DNA of 64,000 nt from Poa pratensis (taxonomy: Eukaryota > Streptophyta > Magnoliopsida > Poales > Poaceae), in the NCBI GenBank assembly GCA_947311845.1, contig CAMZMU010000123.1, forward strand, positions 17,474,785-17,538,784. The letters run 5' to 3'. Every line of letters starts with the position of its first letter. Within the stretch, counting starts at the first letter, position 1. The translations under genes were made by a program, and so were the position numbers. A model generated the notes under the pieces. It was not told the DNA's origin, did no database searches, and worked only from the letters and a program-made list of their open reading frames with translations. Below, one piece after another: positions 1 to 11,600 of this stretch.

Positions 1-1800
1 TTGAATACAAGTACCTACTCCATGTGTTACTCAACTTGGAAACAAAGCAAGTTCAAGTTAAATATCATTGTAAGTAATAATAGTATCATTAAGAGCGTCA
101 ACTGGGGTACCTCTTGTCCCAGGATATGGAACAAGCCCATATCAAAATGACAAGACAAACAAAACAATGAACAATCTCAACACCCTTTTTATTTACCATT
201 AGATAGCTTTTTATTGTAAGGTGTATCACAGAAGGTTCACCATAGCATGTAAGTAAATTTCCACCATGAATGATGCATGGCTTAGATTAGCGGCCCAGGC
301 GTCTCTCTAACCATTTATACAAACTCATTTAAACTACTTCATTTCCACATTTATTTCACCCATGGTAAGCATCCATAAACAAAAGTACATGATATCAACT
401 AAATGAAATGAAGTGCATGTTGAAAGCTTGCCATGTGACAGCACATATGAGCTAACTCTCAACCAAAGACATTTGTCAAGCCCACAACATCATAATTTTA
501 ATCACAATGGGTCATGTTTTATTATGCAATGAAAGTAAAGTGTGCATCAAGTTCGAGAGAGCTCTATAACCAACTTTTCCCATAACAATCAACAACATAA
601 GCATTTTCATTCAGAGGTATAGATAACACAAATATCATGATAAACATACTCGGAATAGCATAAAGCTAATAGGTAGATATGGTGGACTCACTGGAAAAAC
701 TTTGGTTGAAGGTGTTGGAAACAAGTTTTTACTTGTTGGAATTTTTGGGCTAGCAAGAGGGAGAAAGTTGACCATCTAAATGCATGCATGAGTGTCCATA
801 GAACTAACTAATCCATGTTAAACAAAGTAAATAACATTCAGCATCAAAACATGAATAAAAGATAGCTCTTGATAAAATACTTGCAAATTATTACTCATTA
901 ACAAGCTCATGAATCATGCAACTATATGTATCTTTTAAAATCAACTCAACATCCCTTTTCCCAATCTATAATAGCATCCAACATAATTCAACCCAAATTT
1001 CCAGTAGCTCTCTCATATATAAATGATAGTGTGGTGGTCTCACAAAATAAAAATCAAACCAAAACAAACAAAAAGACGCTCCAAGTTTATGCGATAAAGT
1101 GTTTCGATCGAAAAACAGAAGTTAGACGTGTGCAAACCGAGAGTGTGTAGGTCCAGTGGGGTTGTCTTCACATCCCCAAGCTTATGGTCTTCACCATCCT
1201 TGGATAGCTCTTGGTGCATCTCCTCTAATCCCTGTGAAAAAACTTCAAAACACCGTTTCTCCCATTTCTTTTTCTGTGGGTGCATTAGTAGTGATAAACA
1301 AATAGATTTCTTGCTGCATATAATCCTTAGAACAAAAATTCATATGATGTCCAGAAAGTGTATAATGTTGTATGCCTACTCATAAACTCAATTGGATCAA
1401 AAAGATTCAAGTTAAAAGTTCAAAGCATGCATCAAACAAAATGGGACAGAATCTGTCCAGAAAAACAGCAGCAGCAAAACGTATTTTTCTACCCTACTTA
1501 ACTTTGTCGAAAAATTCCGAAAAATTCATGCATACAGAGGATGAAAAGTTGCAACTACAGTTCAAATATGAGCTCATTCGGAGTTACAGAATAAGAATTA
1601 AAAATCATACCGTGCACAGATTCGTGCAGGAATAAAATCTCCGAACGCTATAAGCAACTTTTCAAACCAAAATGAGTAAAACTTGGCACTTTATTAAAAA
1701 TTCCAGAAACTAAACTAAACAAAGTCTCTTGTTACAGCAAGAGGACACAAAGAAAATCACAAATAAAAACAACCGGGTTGCCTCCCGTAAAGCGCTTTCT

Positions 1801-3219
1801 TTATAGCCATATAGCTAGGCTTCTTACTTGATGTTTATTGTGGACGAAGCTCATGAGGGAACTTATATGTGTGTCCCTCTTCCTTGGAAAGTGTTCATGC
1901 ATAATACCAGGATCCCATGGTGTTCTCAAACCAATCAAAATAATAGTCAAGTTGAACCCTAGTTGAGAGAAAAACAAAACACAAAAGTAATAACAACGAA
2001 GTCTAACTTTCTTTCTATGCATTGGCATTTTGTATATGAATGAATCACCATAAATAGAAGTTTCCCAATGCATATTAACAATATTTACTTGCAGCATATA
2101 ATTATTAGTAACATAAAGAGGGTTCTTATCACCTCCTCTTTCATAATAGTTGCAAGTAGTAGAAATAAATTCAACCATATAACCACAAGAATCATTCAAC
2201 TTAGATAATTTAGGCACATAAAGAGGATTATTAAATTTATTATGGAATTCATTATTATGCTTCCCTCTTTCAAAATAGTTAATAAGATCAATATCAAGTT
2301 TACTATCATGATTGCAACAAAGATTTGGAACTAAAGATAGTTGCAAATCACATAAGTATTTCTCAACATAAGCAAATTTCTCCTCTATGGTGTAAGTAGG
2401 AGAGTTCAAGAACAAAGTAGGACTCTCATGAGTAAGAGTACAATCATCTAAAGCATTATCATATAGCATATTCAAGCAACACTCCTCATTATCATCAATA
2501 AGTTCACTAGTAGCATTGAAAAGTAATGGAGCATTATTAGTTTCATCATAATAGCATGGGTTATCATATAGGACCATAGAATTTTCAGTTTGACACTCAA
2601 CATAACATGGATTCTCATAAATAACAAAAGATTTTTGAGTTTAAGTGCTATTATCAAATGTTGATGGTGAAGTTGGGAGATCCAACTCTTCCCCAAGCTT
2701 AGGTTGGAGCACATCCATTTCAATCTCCTCTTCACATACTTCCTCTTCCAAGGTTATGTTTTCATCATCCTCTTCCTGCAAAATATTAGTACTTTCCATG
2801 GAAGCAAGAATACTTTCTTTAACATAAACATTATCACTAAATTACTTTTTGCAAAGTTGGAGAAGAATAGAAATATGTCCTTTCATTACACGAGCTTCAT
2901 GACTAGTTGCAAAAAAATTATCAATAAAAAAGTCTATCTCATGGGCTGCAACATAAGCAATATATTTCACAACTTGTTCTATATCATGGCATGCAAATTT
3001 ACACTCTTGATAAGAAGCAATAATAGGATCACTATTATACTTACATTGATAGAGAGAGTGTTTATAGTCTTTTCTAAAGCAGCAAGTTATATTATGTAAT
3101 TCACAAAACTCAGTGGCCATATCATTAAGATGTTCAAGCAATTCAAGCATTCTATTTCCTTCTTTGGTTGATCGATATTCATAGTAAGCTCCCATAGTTT
3201 TGACATAACCTTCCTCCAT
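1801..3219 (-). pseudogene. Retroelement-encoded ORF of unknown function, two in-frame stops
   Basis: One reading frame runs from the ATG at 3219 to a stop at 1801, about 472 codons, broken only by a TAA at 2842-2844 and another near 2640. The separate ORFs on either side are in the same frame, so this is one decayed gene. The protein is acidic and rich in Asn, Tyr and Cys, starts MEEGYVKTMG, has a short hydrophobic stretch near its C-terminus (around CYYFCVLFFSQLGFNLTIIL) and ends near SLAIWL. It contains no RT, integrase or zinc-knuckle signature. I recall similar frames in the interior of Triticeae gypsy-type elements, but I cannot give a biochemical role. It is co-oriented with the flanking LTR, which fits an element-encoded protein. 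Confidence 0.5.
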
Positions 3220-3578
3220 AGGGTAGTATACATATTAAAAACAACAATAGTTTTTATGGATTTTATGTTTTTGATGAAAACTGAAAATAAAATTATACTA
3301 AATGATGCAAACCGAAATAACAAATGCAACACAAAATGCAAAACTGAAAATAAATATGCAAACCGAACTTAAAAATGCAAGACAATGACAAAACAAGATA
3401 AATTGCTTTGAACGTAAAGATGGATAAGATGATGCTCACGTAGGTGCAACCTCCGCAAGCTTAAGTGTTAGCACAAGTTGGTGATGAAGTTGACTTGGTG
3501 AGATATCCTTGGATAAACCCGGCGCCAGAAATCAGAGCTAGTGCAGGGGACCCTTGGATAAACCTTTTAGCAATGATT

Positions 3579-3595
3579 CCCCGGCAACGGCGCCA
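3579..3595 (-). other. Primer-binding site of the gypsy-like element
   Basis: The minus strand reads TGGCGCCGTTGCCGGGG, a tRNA-3'-end complement widely used by plant gypsy elements (tRNA-Asp type, from memory). It lies directly inside the LTR-like block and fixes the element's orientation as leftward. A second, partial copy of the same core (CGGCGCCAG on the plus strand) lies about 70 bp further in, at 3520-3528. Confidence 0.6.
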
Positions 3596-3599
3596 GAAA

Positions 3600-5350
3600 A
3601 CAGTCTTGATACCCGATGACGTAGTTACCTGCGACAAAAGAATATGGGTTAGGTGGAGACTCCAAGTGCAGAGTGTGTAGTAAGTGGAAGACGTGTTTTC
3701 CCCACGAGGGGTGACTCGAGGGTTTAATATCGAACTCTCGGGGAATCAGTAGTGAAGATTTATCTTTCCTATCCTTCTTTTGGTTACCTACAAAACAAAG
3801 TAAATGTTTTGGTCCTCAACCTCACCTAGTGGTTGTCAAGCACAAGGTGTGAGAATGATATCAAGATAATATGCAATGCAAACAAGAAATAAATATGCAA
3901 TGGTGGTAAATAAATATGCAAGGATGGTGGTAGCAATGATAAATGATATTTTTGGGTTTTATATGATGAATGCAAGATGTAAAAGTGTTTTTGTATTTTC
4001 GGATTTTTAAATGGCAGAAAATGGAAAAGTGGTAAAAGTTGTTGTAAAGGTGTTTCTTATGATTAAAAATGGACCGGGGTTCATGGTTTCACAAATGCAC
4101 TCTCTCTTTAATAAAGTGGTAGACAATGGAACACTAGAGTTGACATATGAGATTGCAACACAACAGTTTAATGACAAGTTATAATTATATGGACATCACG
4201 TCCTAACATAGAGACCTTTTAGTTTATTATTAGTCTCACTTATACTCCACCAAGATGCGAACTAAATCATAACACCTCAGTAATTAAGATAACTCAGAGT
4301 ATAGCATTAAGTATCATGACATGAAGTTAAAATAAGAACATGCTTGATCTAGTCATGGAGTAGTGGCAATGGTCACACCCACATCTCCGGTAGCATGGTA
4401 TTTCTTTTTATCCCTAGTGAGGCAATAAAGTAAGGTAGAGATACCCAAGTGGATCGCAGAACTTTCTCTCACGTTCACTGCACTAGCCACCCCCCGTTAT
4501 TCCAACTAATGCACACGTTCCCCCTCACACGCTCTCATAAACATGCTTGCTCATGACAAGTAAATAAGAACGGGGTACATAATATGCATCTACTTTCATA
4601 ACTGAAACAAAACCATTGCAATCTCAAACATATATTAACTCATATAAAGATCCACCACAAAGGTATTACATAGATGACCGTAATCATGTTCAGCAGCTCA
4701 TACGGTACTAATTAGTGAAGCTCAAAGAGAGGAGAGATACATAAGTTACTTCCACAAACCCATAGTCCAGGGTGGACTACTCCCTCTTCATCATGGAGAC
4801 GGTGGAGAAGTCGTTGGAGAAGATGGAGACCACGCCGGCAGCGCCCCGTCGGAGTTTTCCCCCTCCAATATGCAGCTCCAGGTCTCTGTTTCGGTGTTTC
4901 TGTGTTTCTGCGGCGCTCCTTCCAGAGAACGTCGGGGGCTATTTTTATAGTCGGTTTTAGGTCAAAACTGAGTCGGTGGAGGAAAGATCGACGGCAACGG
5001 AGCTCCGAGGCCCAAAAGAGGGGGTCCCACGCGGCCCAGGTACCTGGCCGCGTGGGCCCACTCAAGTTCGGCCTCCGACTTCATTTCGTGCGCTTACTTG
5101 GCTCCTACGCTTTGTTCCTTCCAAAAACTGATGCCCGTAAAATATTAAGTCATTTGGACGTCGTTTGGGTCCCTGAAACATTAAAATATAGAAAACAGGG
5201 TTTTCTGACTGTGCAGGGTTAATTCCATAAAAATAGGAAACATACCAAATATTCCCAAAATCATTATAAAACAGTGATATAACCCTTATATGATGCAAAT
5301 ATGACTGGAATATAAGTAAAATAATGCAAAGTTCATGTATGCATTTTACA
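3600..5350 (-). mobile_element. 5' LTR of the gypsy-like element (boundaries approximate)
   Basis: This block lies between the primer-binding site and the host gene fragment. On the minus strand it starts TGTAAAATGCATACATG at 5350. The other end is uncertain: it may stop just before the primer site (about 3600) or nearer 3670, where the minus strand reads CACTCTGCA. No second LTR is in the window to confirm either end. A GC-richer segment at 4790-5060 and a TATA-like stretch (minus-strand reading of ctatttttatag at 4938-4949) could belong to the element's promoter. Short ORFs inside are not convincing. Absence of the partner LTR prevents checking the 5 bp target duplication; the bases next to the outer end are tgcat. 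Confidence 0.5.
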
Positions 5351-5519
5351 TGCATTAGTGCGCGGACCGCATCGACGAGATCCAGCAAGTGCTCGCCAGC
5401 CTCACCAACGAGCAGGCGATGGACCCGCACTGGGACCCCGCCAACGACACGTTTTGGACCGAGTATTTAGCCGAGCGCCAGTGGCGGCAGCTGGCGGACA
5501 CCGGCCGCAACGGCGCCGT
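5351..5519 (+). pseudogene. Host gene fragment A (grass repeat-gene family of unknown function)
   Basis: The frame from about 5356 is open to the LTR junction and reads through DRIDEIQQVLASLTNEQAMD, then DPHWDPANDTFWTEYLAERQ, ending near TGRNGAV. It looks coding, with biased GC3 and Trp/acid-rich character. If the LTR at 5520-7615 and one copy of gccgt are removed, the same frame continues into fragment B (SSQNNGGGRRQWCGALGRTL) with no shift or stop. I recall related frames scattered widely in grass genomes but know no function or name for them. Its left side is cut by the gypsy LTR, so the N-terminus is missing here. Confidence 0.6.
5515..5519. repeat. Target-site duplication gccgt, left copy
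   Basis: The 5 bp gccgt directly precedes the LTR's first base at 5520 and recurs at 7616-7620 and at 16467-16471, each time directly outside an LTR end. Five bases is the usual LTR-retrotransposon target duplication. Confidence 0.85.
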
Positions 5520-7615
5520 TGAAAGGACAAGGATGTCGCCTAGAGGGGGGGGTGAATAGGCGATTAAAACTTTTCCGGTTAAAGGCTTGCTAATTGCGGA
5601 ATAAAACTATGTGTTTAAATTAACAAGCCAACAACCTAAATAAACTAGGTTCACCTATGTGCACCAACAACTTATGCTAAGCAAGACAAGCAACAAGGTG
5701 ATAGCAATATAGAATACTTCAAGCACGAAGGCTATCACAATGTAAAGTGCATAAGTAAAAAGCTCGGGTATAGAAATAACCGAGGCACGCGGAGACGAGG
5801 ATGTATTCCCGAGTTCCTCCTTGAAAGGGAGTACGTCTCGTTGGAGAGGTGTGAGGCACCACAAAGGTCGATCTCAACGCCACAAAGGCTCACCCTATTC
5901 TCCGATGAACCGCACCACAAAGGTTTGGTTCACCATCCACTATCGGTATTCCTTCGAGGCGGAATCCGGAGCCTTTCAACAACAATCCGAGGCACAACCC
6001 ACAATGGGATTGGGGGCTCCCGAACGGCTTCAAGTGACCACACAAGGGTCCAACCACCACAAAGGCGTCTAGGGCCCGAAGACCCAAGAGTAACAAGTTC
6101 ACAAGCTTTCAACTTCCACGAATCTTCGTGGAGAGCACACCGATGCACCAAATGCAAAAGGCAAGAGCACAAGTGCTCAAATCCTTCACTCTCAAATCCC
6201 ACCACAAGCAACTAATGCTTATGGGGGAGAAGAGGAAGAACAAGGAAGAACACCAAATCCCTCCAAGATCTAGATCAAAAAGCTTCCCCTCACTTAGAGG
6301 AGAGATTGATTGGTGGAATGGTAGATCTAGATCTCCTCTCTCTTTTCCCTCTAATTGGAGGCAAGAATCATGGAGGAATAGAGAGAAATCCAAGCTCAAG
6401 AAGGTCAACAATGGGGGGCTTTTCGTGCTTGGAGCTTAGGGAACCGTTGGGGAAGAAACCCCTTAAATAGGTCCCCTCAAAAAACTGACCGTTGGAGAAA
6501 ACTGTGAGGCCGGCCTGGGAGCCGGCCTGGCCGGGCTGGGGCCGGCCTGGGGGCCGGCCTGGAGGCCGGCAGCCACCCGAGGCAGCCGGCCTGGGAGCCG
6601 GCCTGGGCCGGCCTGGAGGCCGGGCAGCCACCCGAGGCAGCCGGCCTGGGAGCCGGCCTGGCCGGCCTGTGGGCCGGCCTAGCAGAACCCGAAATTGTAA
6701 CATCCATAACTTTTTCATCCGGACTCCGATTTCGATGATCTTGGGCTCGTTGGAATCGCAACGAAGAGCCCTTCAAGATTATGCAGAGAAACATCATAGT
6801 CCATCATGTGAGGAGAAGACCAAATGTAGAAAGGTAAAACCTCTCTAAAGAAGATGAACCGGCAAAACCTCAAAACCGAAAACACAACAAGTTTTCAATA
6901 CGAAATCCGTTTTCGGTGAACTAGAGCTTGGTATGGAGATGAACACAAGCTCTAAATTCTCACAAGGATAAAAGCCAAATAAGAACCAAGAAAGATGATA
7001 TGCCAAGTATGCAAAGGTTTGAGCTCTCCACAAAGATGCGATCAAGTTACTCACTTGAGAGCCCCTCTTGATAGTACGCCGTCTATCCTATAACCCGGTC
7101 TCCCACTAACACCATGAGACCGGTAAAATAGAAAACCTATCAAGATCATACCTTTGCCTTGCGCATTCCACTTGAGCTAGATGAAGACGATCTTGACTCC
7201 CTCAAGTTGGAACACCTTTCTTGATTGTGTGCTTGCTAGCACATGCTTGATGAAGACTTCTCCAAATGCTCCCCCATACACCATTATGGGAGAGCCTTGC
7301 TAAGCTCCGTCTTCATGAATCCACTTGCACTTTATCTTCTTCTCTTGATATAGGTGATGGCTTGGAGATAAACATAAATGTTCACTCAATCTTCTTTTCC
7401 AAGCCATGCTTGCAATAAGCTCAACTCTCGATGACCATTCTTCATATAAACCCTTGAATAGAGCATTGATCATCATGTAATCTTCTAGAGTCCAACACAT
7501 GAACTCCAATCTTCTTCATGGACAAGATCTATAAAGATATCTCAATGCAACCATTAGTCCATAAGGATTGTCATTAATTACCAAAACTACGCATGGGGCA
7601 ACACATGCACTTTCA
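5520..7615 (-). mobile_element. Copia-type LTR, copy 1 (behaves as a solo LTR)
   Basis: The block is 2096 bp with TG...CA ends: minus strand TGAAAGTGCATGTG at 7615 and CTTGTCCTTTCA at 5520. It is flanked on both sides by gccgt and by the two halves of one host reading frame, exactly as a solo LTR would be. It matches copy 2 at 14372-16466. The match is uneven: the first 900 bp differ by roughly fifteen small changes, whereas from about 6430 to 7615 I see only a few single-base indels in G or C runs. A GC-rich minisatellite lies at 6507-6680. Short ORFs inside (for example at 5655-5864 and 7300-7509 on the minus strand) recur identically in copy 2 and are not thought to be genes. Confidence 0.85.
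6507..6680. repeat. GC-rich minisatellite inside LTR copy 1
   Basis: This is an array of variants of the 10-mer GCCGGCCTGG, with a higher-order unit of about 65 bp containing gcagccacccgaggcagccg repeated twice. It contains many overlapping GGCCGGCC palindromes and could fold strongly. The same array is in LTR copy 2 with differences only in G-run length. Confidence 0.85.
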
Positions 7616-8128
7616 GCCGTCTCTAGCCAGAACAACGGTGGAGGACGGCGGCAATGGTGTGGCGCTCTAGGTCGTACCCTCACGTACGTTTTGGAGCACA
7701 TCGCCGCGGGGAACCAGCCGCGGCTCGAGATGCCCCCTCGGGCTCCAGGTTCCCCGCGCTCGAGATGCCGCCTCGGGCTCCAGCCTTCTCCCGGCGCAGC
7801 GGCGCGTCGTGGATGCCCAGGAGGATGGGCATCGGCTCCTCCTCCTCGTCGGGGCACCGCTCGTCCTCGACGCCCACCTCTTCCACGCCGCGCTCGGTGG
7901 CGACGCCACTCTCCCGCGTCAAGTCTGAGCCAGAGGACACGGCGCACAGGAGGCCCAACGGCGGCATCGTCCTCAACTCCGGCCGCCACGTTCCTTCGTC
8001 CCCAAGGGGCCGCCTGCGCCTCGTCAAGCCGAAGAAGGAGCCCGCACTGGCGCTCGCCGCTGAAGAAGCCGAAGGTGGAGCCGGCATGGGATGCGCCACG
8101 TGAGTACGTCCGCTCGACGCTCAAATCG
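7616..8128 (+). pseudogene. Host gene fragment B, copy 1
   Basis: This begins with the second gccgt and continues the reading frame of fragment A: SSQNNGGGRRQWCGALGRTL, then TYVLEHIAAGNQPRLEMPPR. After a single-base frameshift in the 7740-7800 region the coherent frame is the one with MPRRMGIGSSSSSGHRSSST, a Ser/Thr-rich stretch, VKSEPEDT and RGRLRLVKPKKEP. A second shift near 8045 leads to KPKVEPAWDAPREYVRSTLK, after which similarity to the family stops at about 8128. The product is a basic, low-complexity protein with SUMO-consensus-like VKSEPED; the function is unknown. The fragment lacks the C-terminal part seen in copy 3. Confidence 0.6.
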
Positions 8129-8660
8129 GAAGCGCCCGACAGCAACTCCAGGAGGGGGTATTTATGCTAGATAGTGGGTTCATGCCTCCAGTAATCTGGG
8201 CGAGTGACAGCAACGTCTAAGATTGTGGATGTGTTGTTGCCACTAGGGATAACATAACAATGCTATGTCTACGGTCATATGTATTGTTTACATTATGCAC
8301 ATTACTTAATGCGATTATCCGTTGCTTGCAACTTAATACCAACGGGGGACACGGATGTTAACCTGACGGTGGATTATTAGTCATAGATGCGGTTGGATAA
8401 CGGTCTATGTATCTTGTCGTAATGCCCAATTAAATATCATGGTAGTCATCTTGTCATTTATAAGTATTGTCATGCGCTCACTATTTTATCAATTGCCCAG
8501 CTGTAATTTGTTTACCCAACATGTTATTTATCTTTATGGAGAGACACCACTAGTAAACTGTGTACCCCTGTCCATTCTTTTATACTGATAAAACCACCAA
8601 CTGCAAACAATTGTTCTCTTTTACTTCCTGAAATTAAATACTATTTTCCACAACATACGT
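8129..8660 (+). mobile_element. Fragment of a gypsy-type LTR fused to gene fragment B, copy 1
   Basis: This non-coding sequence matches 16981-17510 almost base for base, with a few single-base indels. In copy 2 it runs on into a segment resembling a gypsy 5' leader (17511-17758). Here it stops abruptly after cacaacatacgt at 8660 and joins the interior of the Copia element. I recognise the sequence as resembling the 3' half of a Triticeae gypsy LTR (memory only; no family named). Confidence 0.45.
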
Positions 8661-11600
8661 GTGCATTTCTCATAATATGAGTGAAATCAAATGCACATAT
8701 CCAATGTCGAATATTTGGGAAGGAGATCAAACTATATTGAGGATCCAAAGATTGCAAAAGAAAATCACATTAAAAGATACTTCGACAAAAGAAGTAATCA
8801 ATCAAAGGATCCGAAAAACCAATAGAACAAGAGAAGATATTATGATAAGATCAAACAAGTGTTCTAACAATCAAGAGGGAACTCCCCAAGGTACGTGCAC
8901 AAAAAGGATTTGTATTTCAATATAGTGTGCACAACATGGAATCCTCACTCCCTCTTAGATCATTTTGAACAAAAACACGTGCAAGAGAGCATATATAAGA
9001 AAAGAAGCAATACAACTTGCAACTAATAAAATGTTGAGCAAGGAGCGGCAAATAAAAGGATGGGTGTGAGATAGAAAGACAATTTTAGGAGACTAATACA
9101 AGGATGAGCAAAGCATCAACATAGTCTTTCAAAAGAGTGGCACATAGTGCATATCGTGTCTTTCCCGTACCTACACACCAAGAAGATATAGCAAATAGCT
9201 CCACAAGCTTATTAAGATGAAAAAGTAAACCAAATAAAAACAAAGCTTGTGCCATTTTAGAAACCACCAAAGAATCAAAAGCAATAAGAGGTGGTCACTA
9301 AAGAATTGGAATACCAATTAAAGATGTAACTATTCTCATGTGTATAAGTTTCTAAGTAGACACCAATCACAAAGATATAAGTCCACAAATAAACATGTAC
9401 ACACAAAATAGGTACAAAGGTAAAGAACATGATATCCAAGAGGAAGTCATAAATACACCAATAAGATTTTGCTTAAAAGCATAGCACAAAGCTCAATTTT
9501 ATCTTAAAGGATATAGATGAACTTCCAACACATACTCATCATAGCATCAAAAATATCCACAAGGGATAAGGTGATAAATGGGATGCTCCGAGAAAGATAA
9601 CAAGTATCGCAAAAGGCAAATGATTTTGAAAAGCATCAATATTGCATATGTGAGACATAGAGTAGAAAGTGCTAGATTAACATATATGGGATTGATGAAT
9701 CATGAAAATGATTATATATATTCCCCTTGATATGTAATCATCCCGGCTTGCCCACATTTGCAATAAAGTTGTTTTGCAAGAACCAAATGAATTGCAACAA
9801 AAGATTCATGCCATGAAACAACCTACACAAGGTTGAAAGCTAGAAAAGTATGCATGAGGTAGATACTTGTTACCGAGATAGCATTGGTGATGTAGAAGAT
9901 AAGAGTTCACATCATCCGAGCTTGGCTCCAATAAGCACATGGTGATAACACCTTCCTTGTAATGAGACAAGCTTCCAATGCATCTCAATGTACCTAAAAC
10001 AAATTCAAGTACAAAATGGTACCCAAACTCATTGGGTCCAAAGTAGTTAGAGCAACTACAATACATAGGACAAACTCCACATAAATATGTGCATATTGAT
10101 ATGAAATTGAATTTCATGCACATCTTAGCCATTTAGGATTTGATGGAGTTTATCCTATATATTGGATCAACGAAAGTAAGCATGCCATAAGATATACATA
10201 TAGTAAATATGCATGCACAAGACTTTCAAGAACCAAATGAGATACAATTTGGACAAAACACCAATTAAACCAAGAAAGCACACACAAGTGTGACAAGAAA
10301 ACAAATTGTCCAAATTATATCAAAGACCCAAATCAACACATGATTGAAGATACCACTTTGAAAAGATGCCAAATGAAAGTAAGATACCAATTGATGAAAA
10401 TATCATCAAGGAATAAACCAAACCCTCTACACTTTTCATGATGGCACAAAGTACCAAGACGAAAATGTTTGTCTTCCAAAGAGACACGTCATCGGGATCA
10501 AATACCAATGAAGACAACTAATGTTCAAAAACATATAGGATTGCTCCCCCAAGATTTGTGCATTATTTATGATCTTGCATTTGAATACAAAATGCACACA
10601 AATGGGATCATCACTCTCCATACATATATTCAAACACTAGTCATGTTCAAGGAAAGCAAGAATTGCAATACCAATTTAAAGAACGGTGTTCTACTCAAAG
10701 TAGGATAGCTTCCCAAGAATAGTGCATTATCAAGAAGTATGACTTTTGAATGTAATGCACAAGAATTGGATCATTGCTTTTCCTAACACAAGAAGCATAA
10801 AACAAATTTTGAGTAGAGCAACAAGGATCCAAAAGATACAAGGAAGACAAAAGAGTTAGATCAAAAAAATCCTTGGCAATAAAATAAGGCAATTCAAAGC
10901 AAGAGCCAAAGTGAAGATGGTCTACAAATTTCACCACAATATGAGTATCACTTGTCAAGGACAAGGAGTATATGGAGATATTTCTCGGTGGTATATAGAA
11001 TGATATTGAAGACCAATTTCACAACAAATAAGCATATGGCAAAAGAGAAGATTTAAAGCCAAAGCTTAAAAGATAGATATTCTTGATAGCTTCAAGTATT
11101 CACGCGATCATGCAAAGCCACTACAAAGAGTAGCTTGAAGCAATCGATTTCCCAAAAGGATATGCGAACATATTTGGGGAAAACCGTACCAAGAATGTCC
11201 ATCACAAACAAGATCCAAAAGAGAGATTAAACAAAACATTTTACCAAAATGGAACTTGTTTGAGCAACATGCCACATAGGAATAAGATAATAACAAATCA
11301 ATTCTAGGTGGCAATACCTCACATGTTCACATTTTCTAGGTTGTAATATGCACATAGCTTATTACTCCCCCATAATGTGATAATCCATTTTTTAACAAGA
11401 GGCAAACAAAACCAACTCGAGAAATTAATGGACATTATAGAATTTGAATTTCTCATGAGCATGACATACCACATAGAGAATAGATAATATTGATATATCA
11501 TCACTAAGTGGTATTCCTCATGTACACACATTTTAGGATTGTGAAGTGCACGAAGCATATCACTCCCCAAAATGGAATAGTCCATTAATCTCTCAAAAGA

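Larger units (their letters stand above)
1..3595 (-). mobile_element. Internal region of a Ty3/gypsy-like LTR retrotransposon, truncated by the left window edge
   Basis: This is AT-rich interior sequence of an LTR element transcribed leftwards. Orientation comes from a tRNA primer-binding-site match at 3579-3595, the LTR-like block to its right, and a minus-strand reading frame at 1801-3219. Downstream of that frame (1800 to 1) I see only short, unconvincing frames, including the segment at about 1774-1802 that reads on the minus strand as a block ending in GGGAGGCAACCCGG, familiar from grass gypsy-type elements. No protease, reverse transcriptase or integrase is visible, so this is either a large non-autonomous derivative or its pol lies outside the window. 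The 3' LTR is not in the window. The superfamily rests on the primer site and general resemblance; the family name is not assigned. Confidence 0.65.

Noticed and set aside
6507..6680. CRISPR-like repeat array
   Set aside because: Repeats are contiguous degenerate 10-mers without unique spacers, in plant DNA inside an LTR; this is a minisatellite.
7516..8145. 209-codon minus-strand ORF opposite gene fragment B
   Set aside because: Shadow frame in GC-rich coding-derived DNA; its Arg/Gly/Ala-rich protein has no family resemblance and the plus-strand frames carry the conserved blocks.
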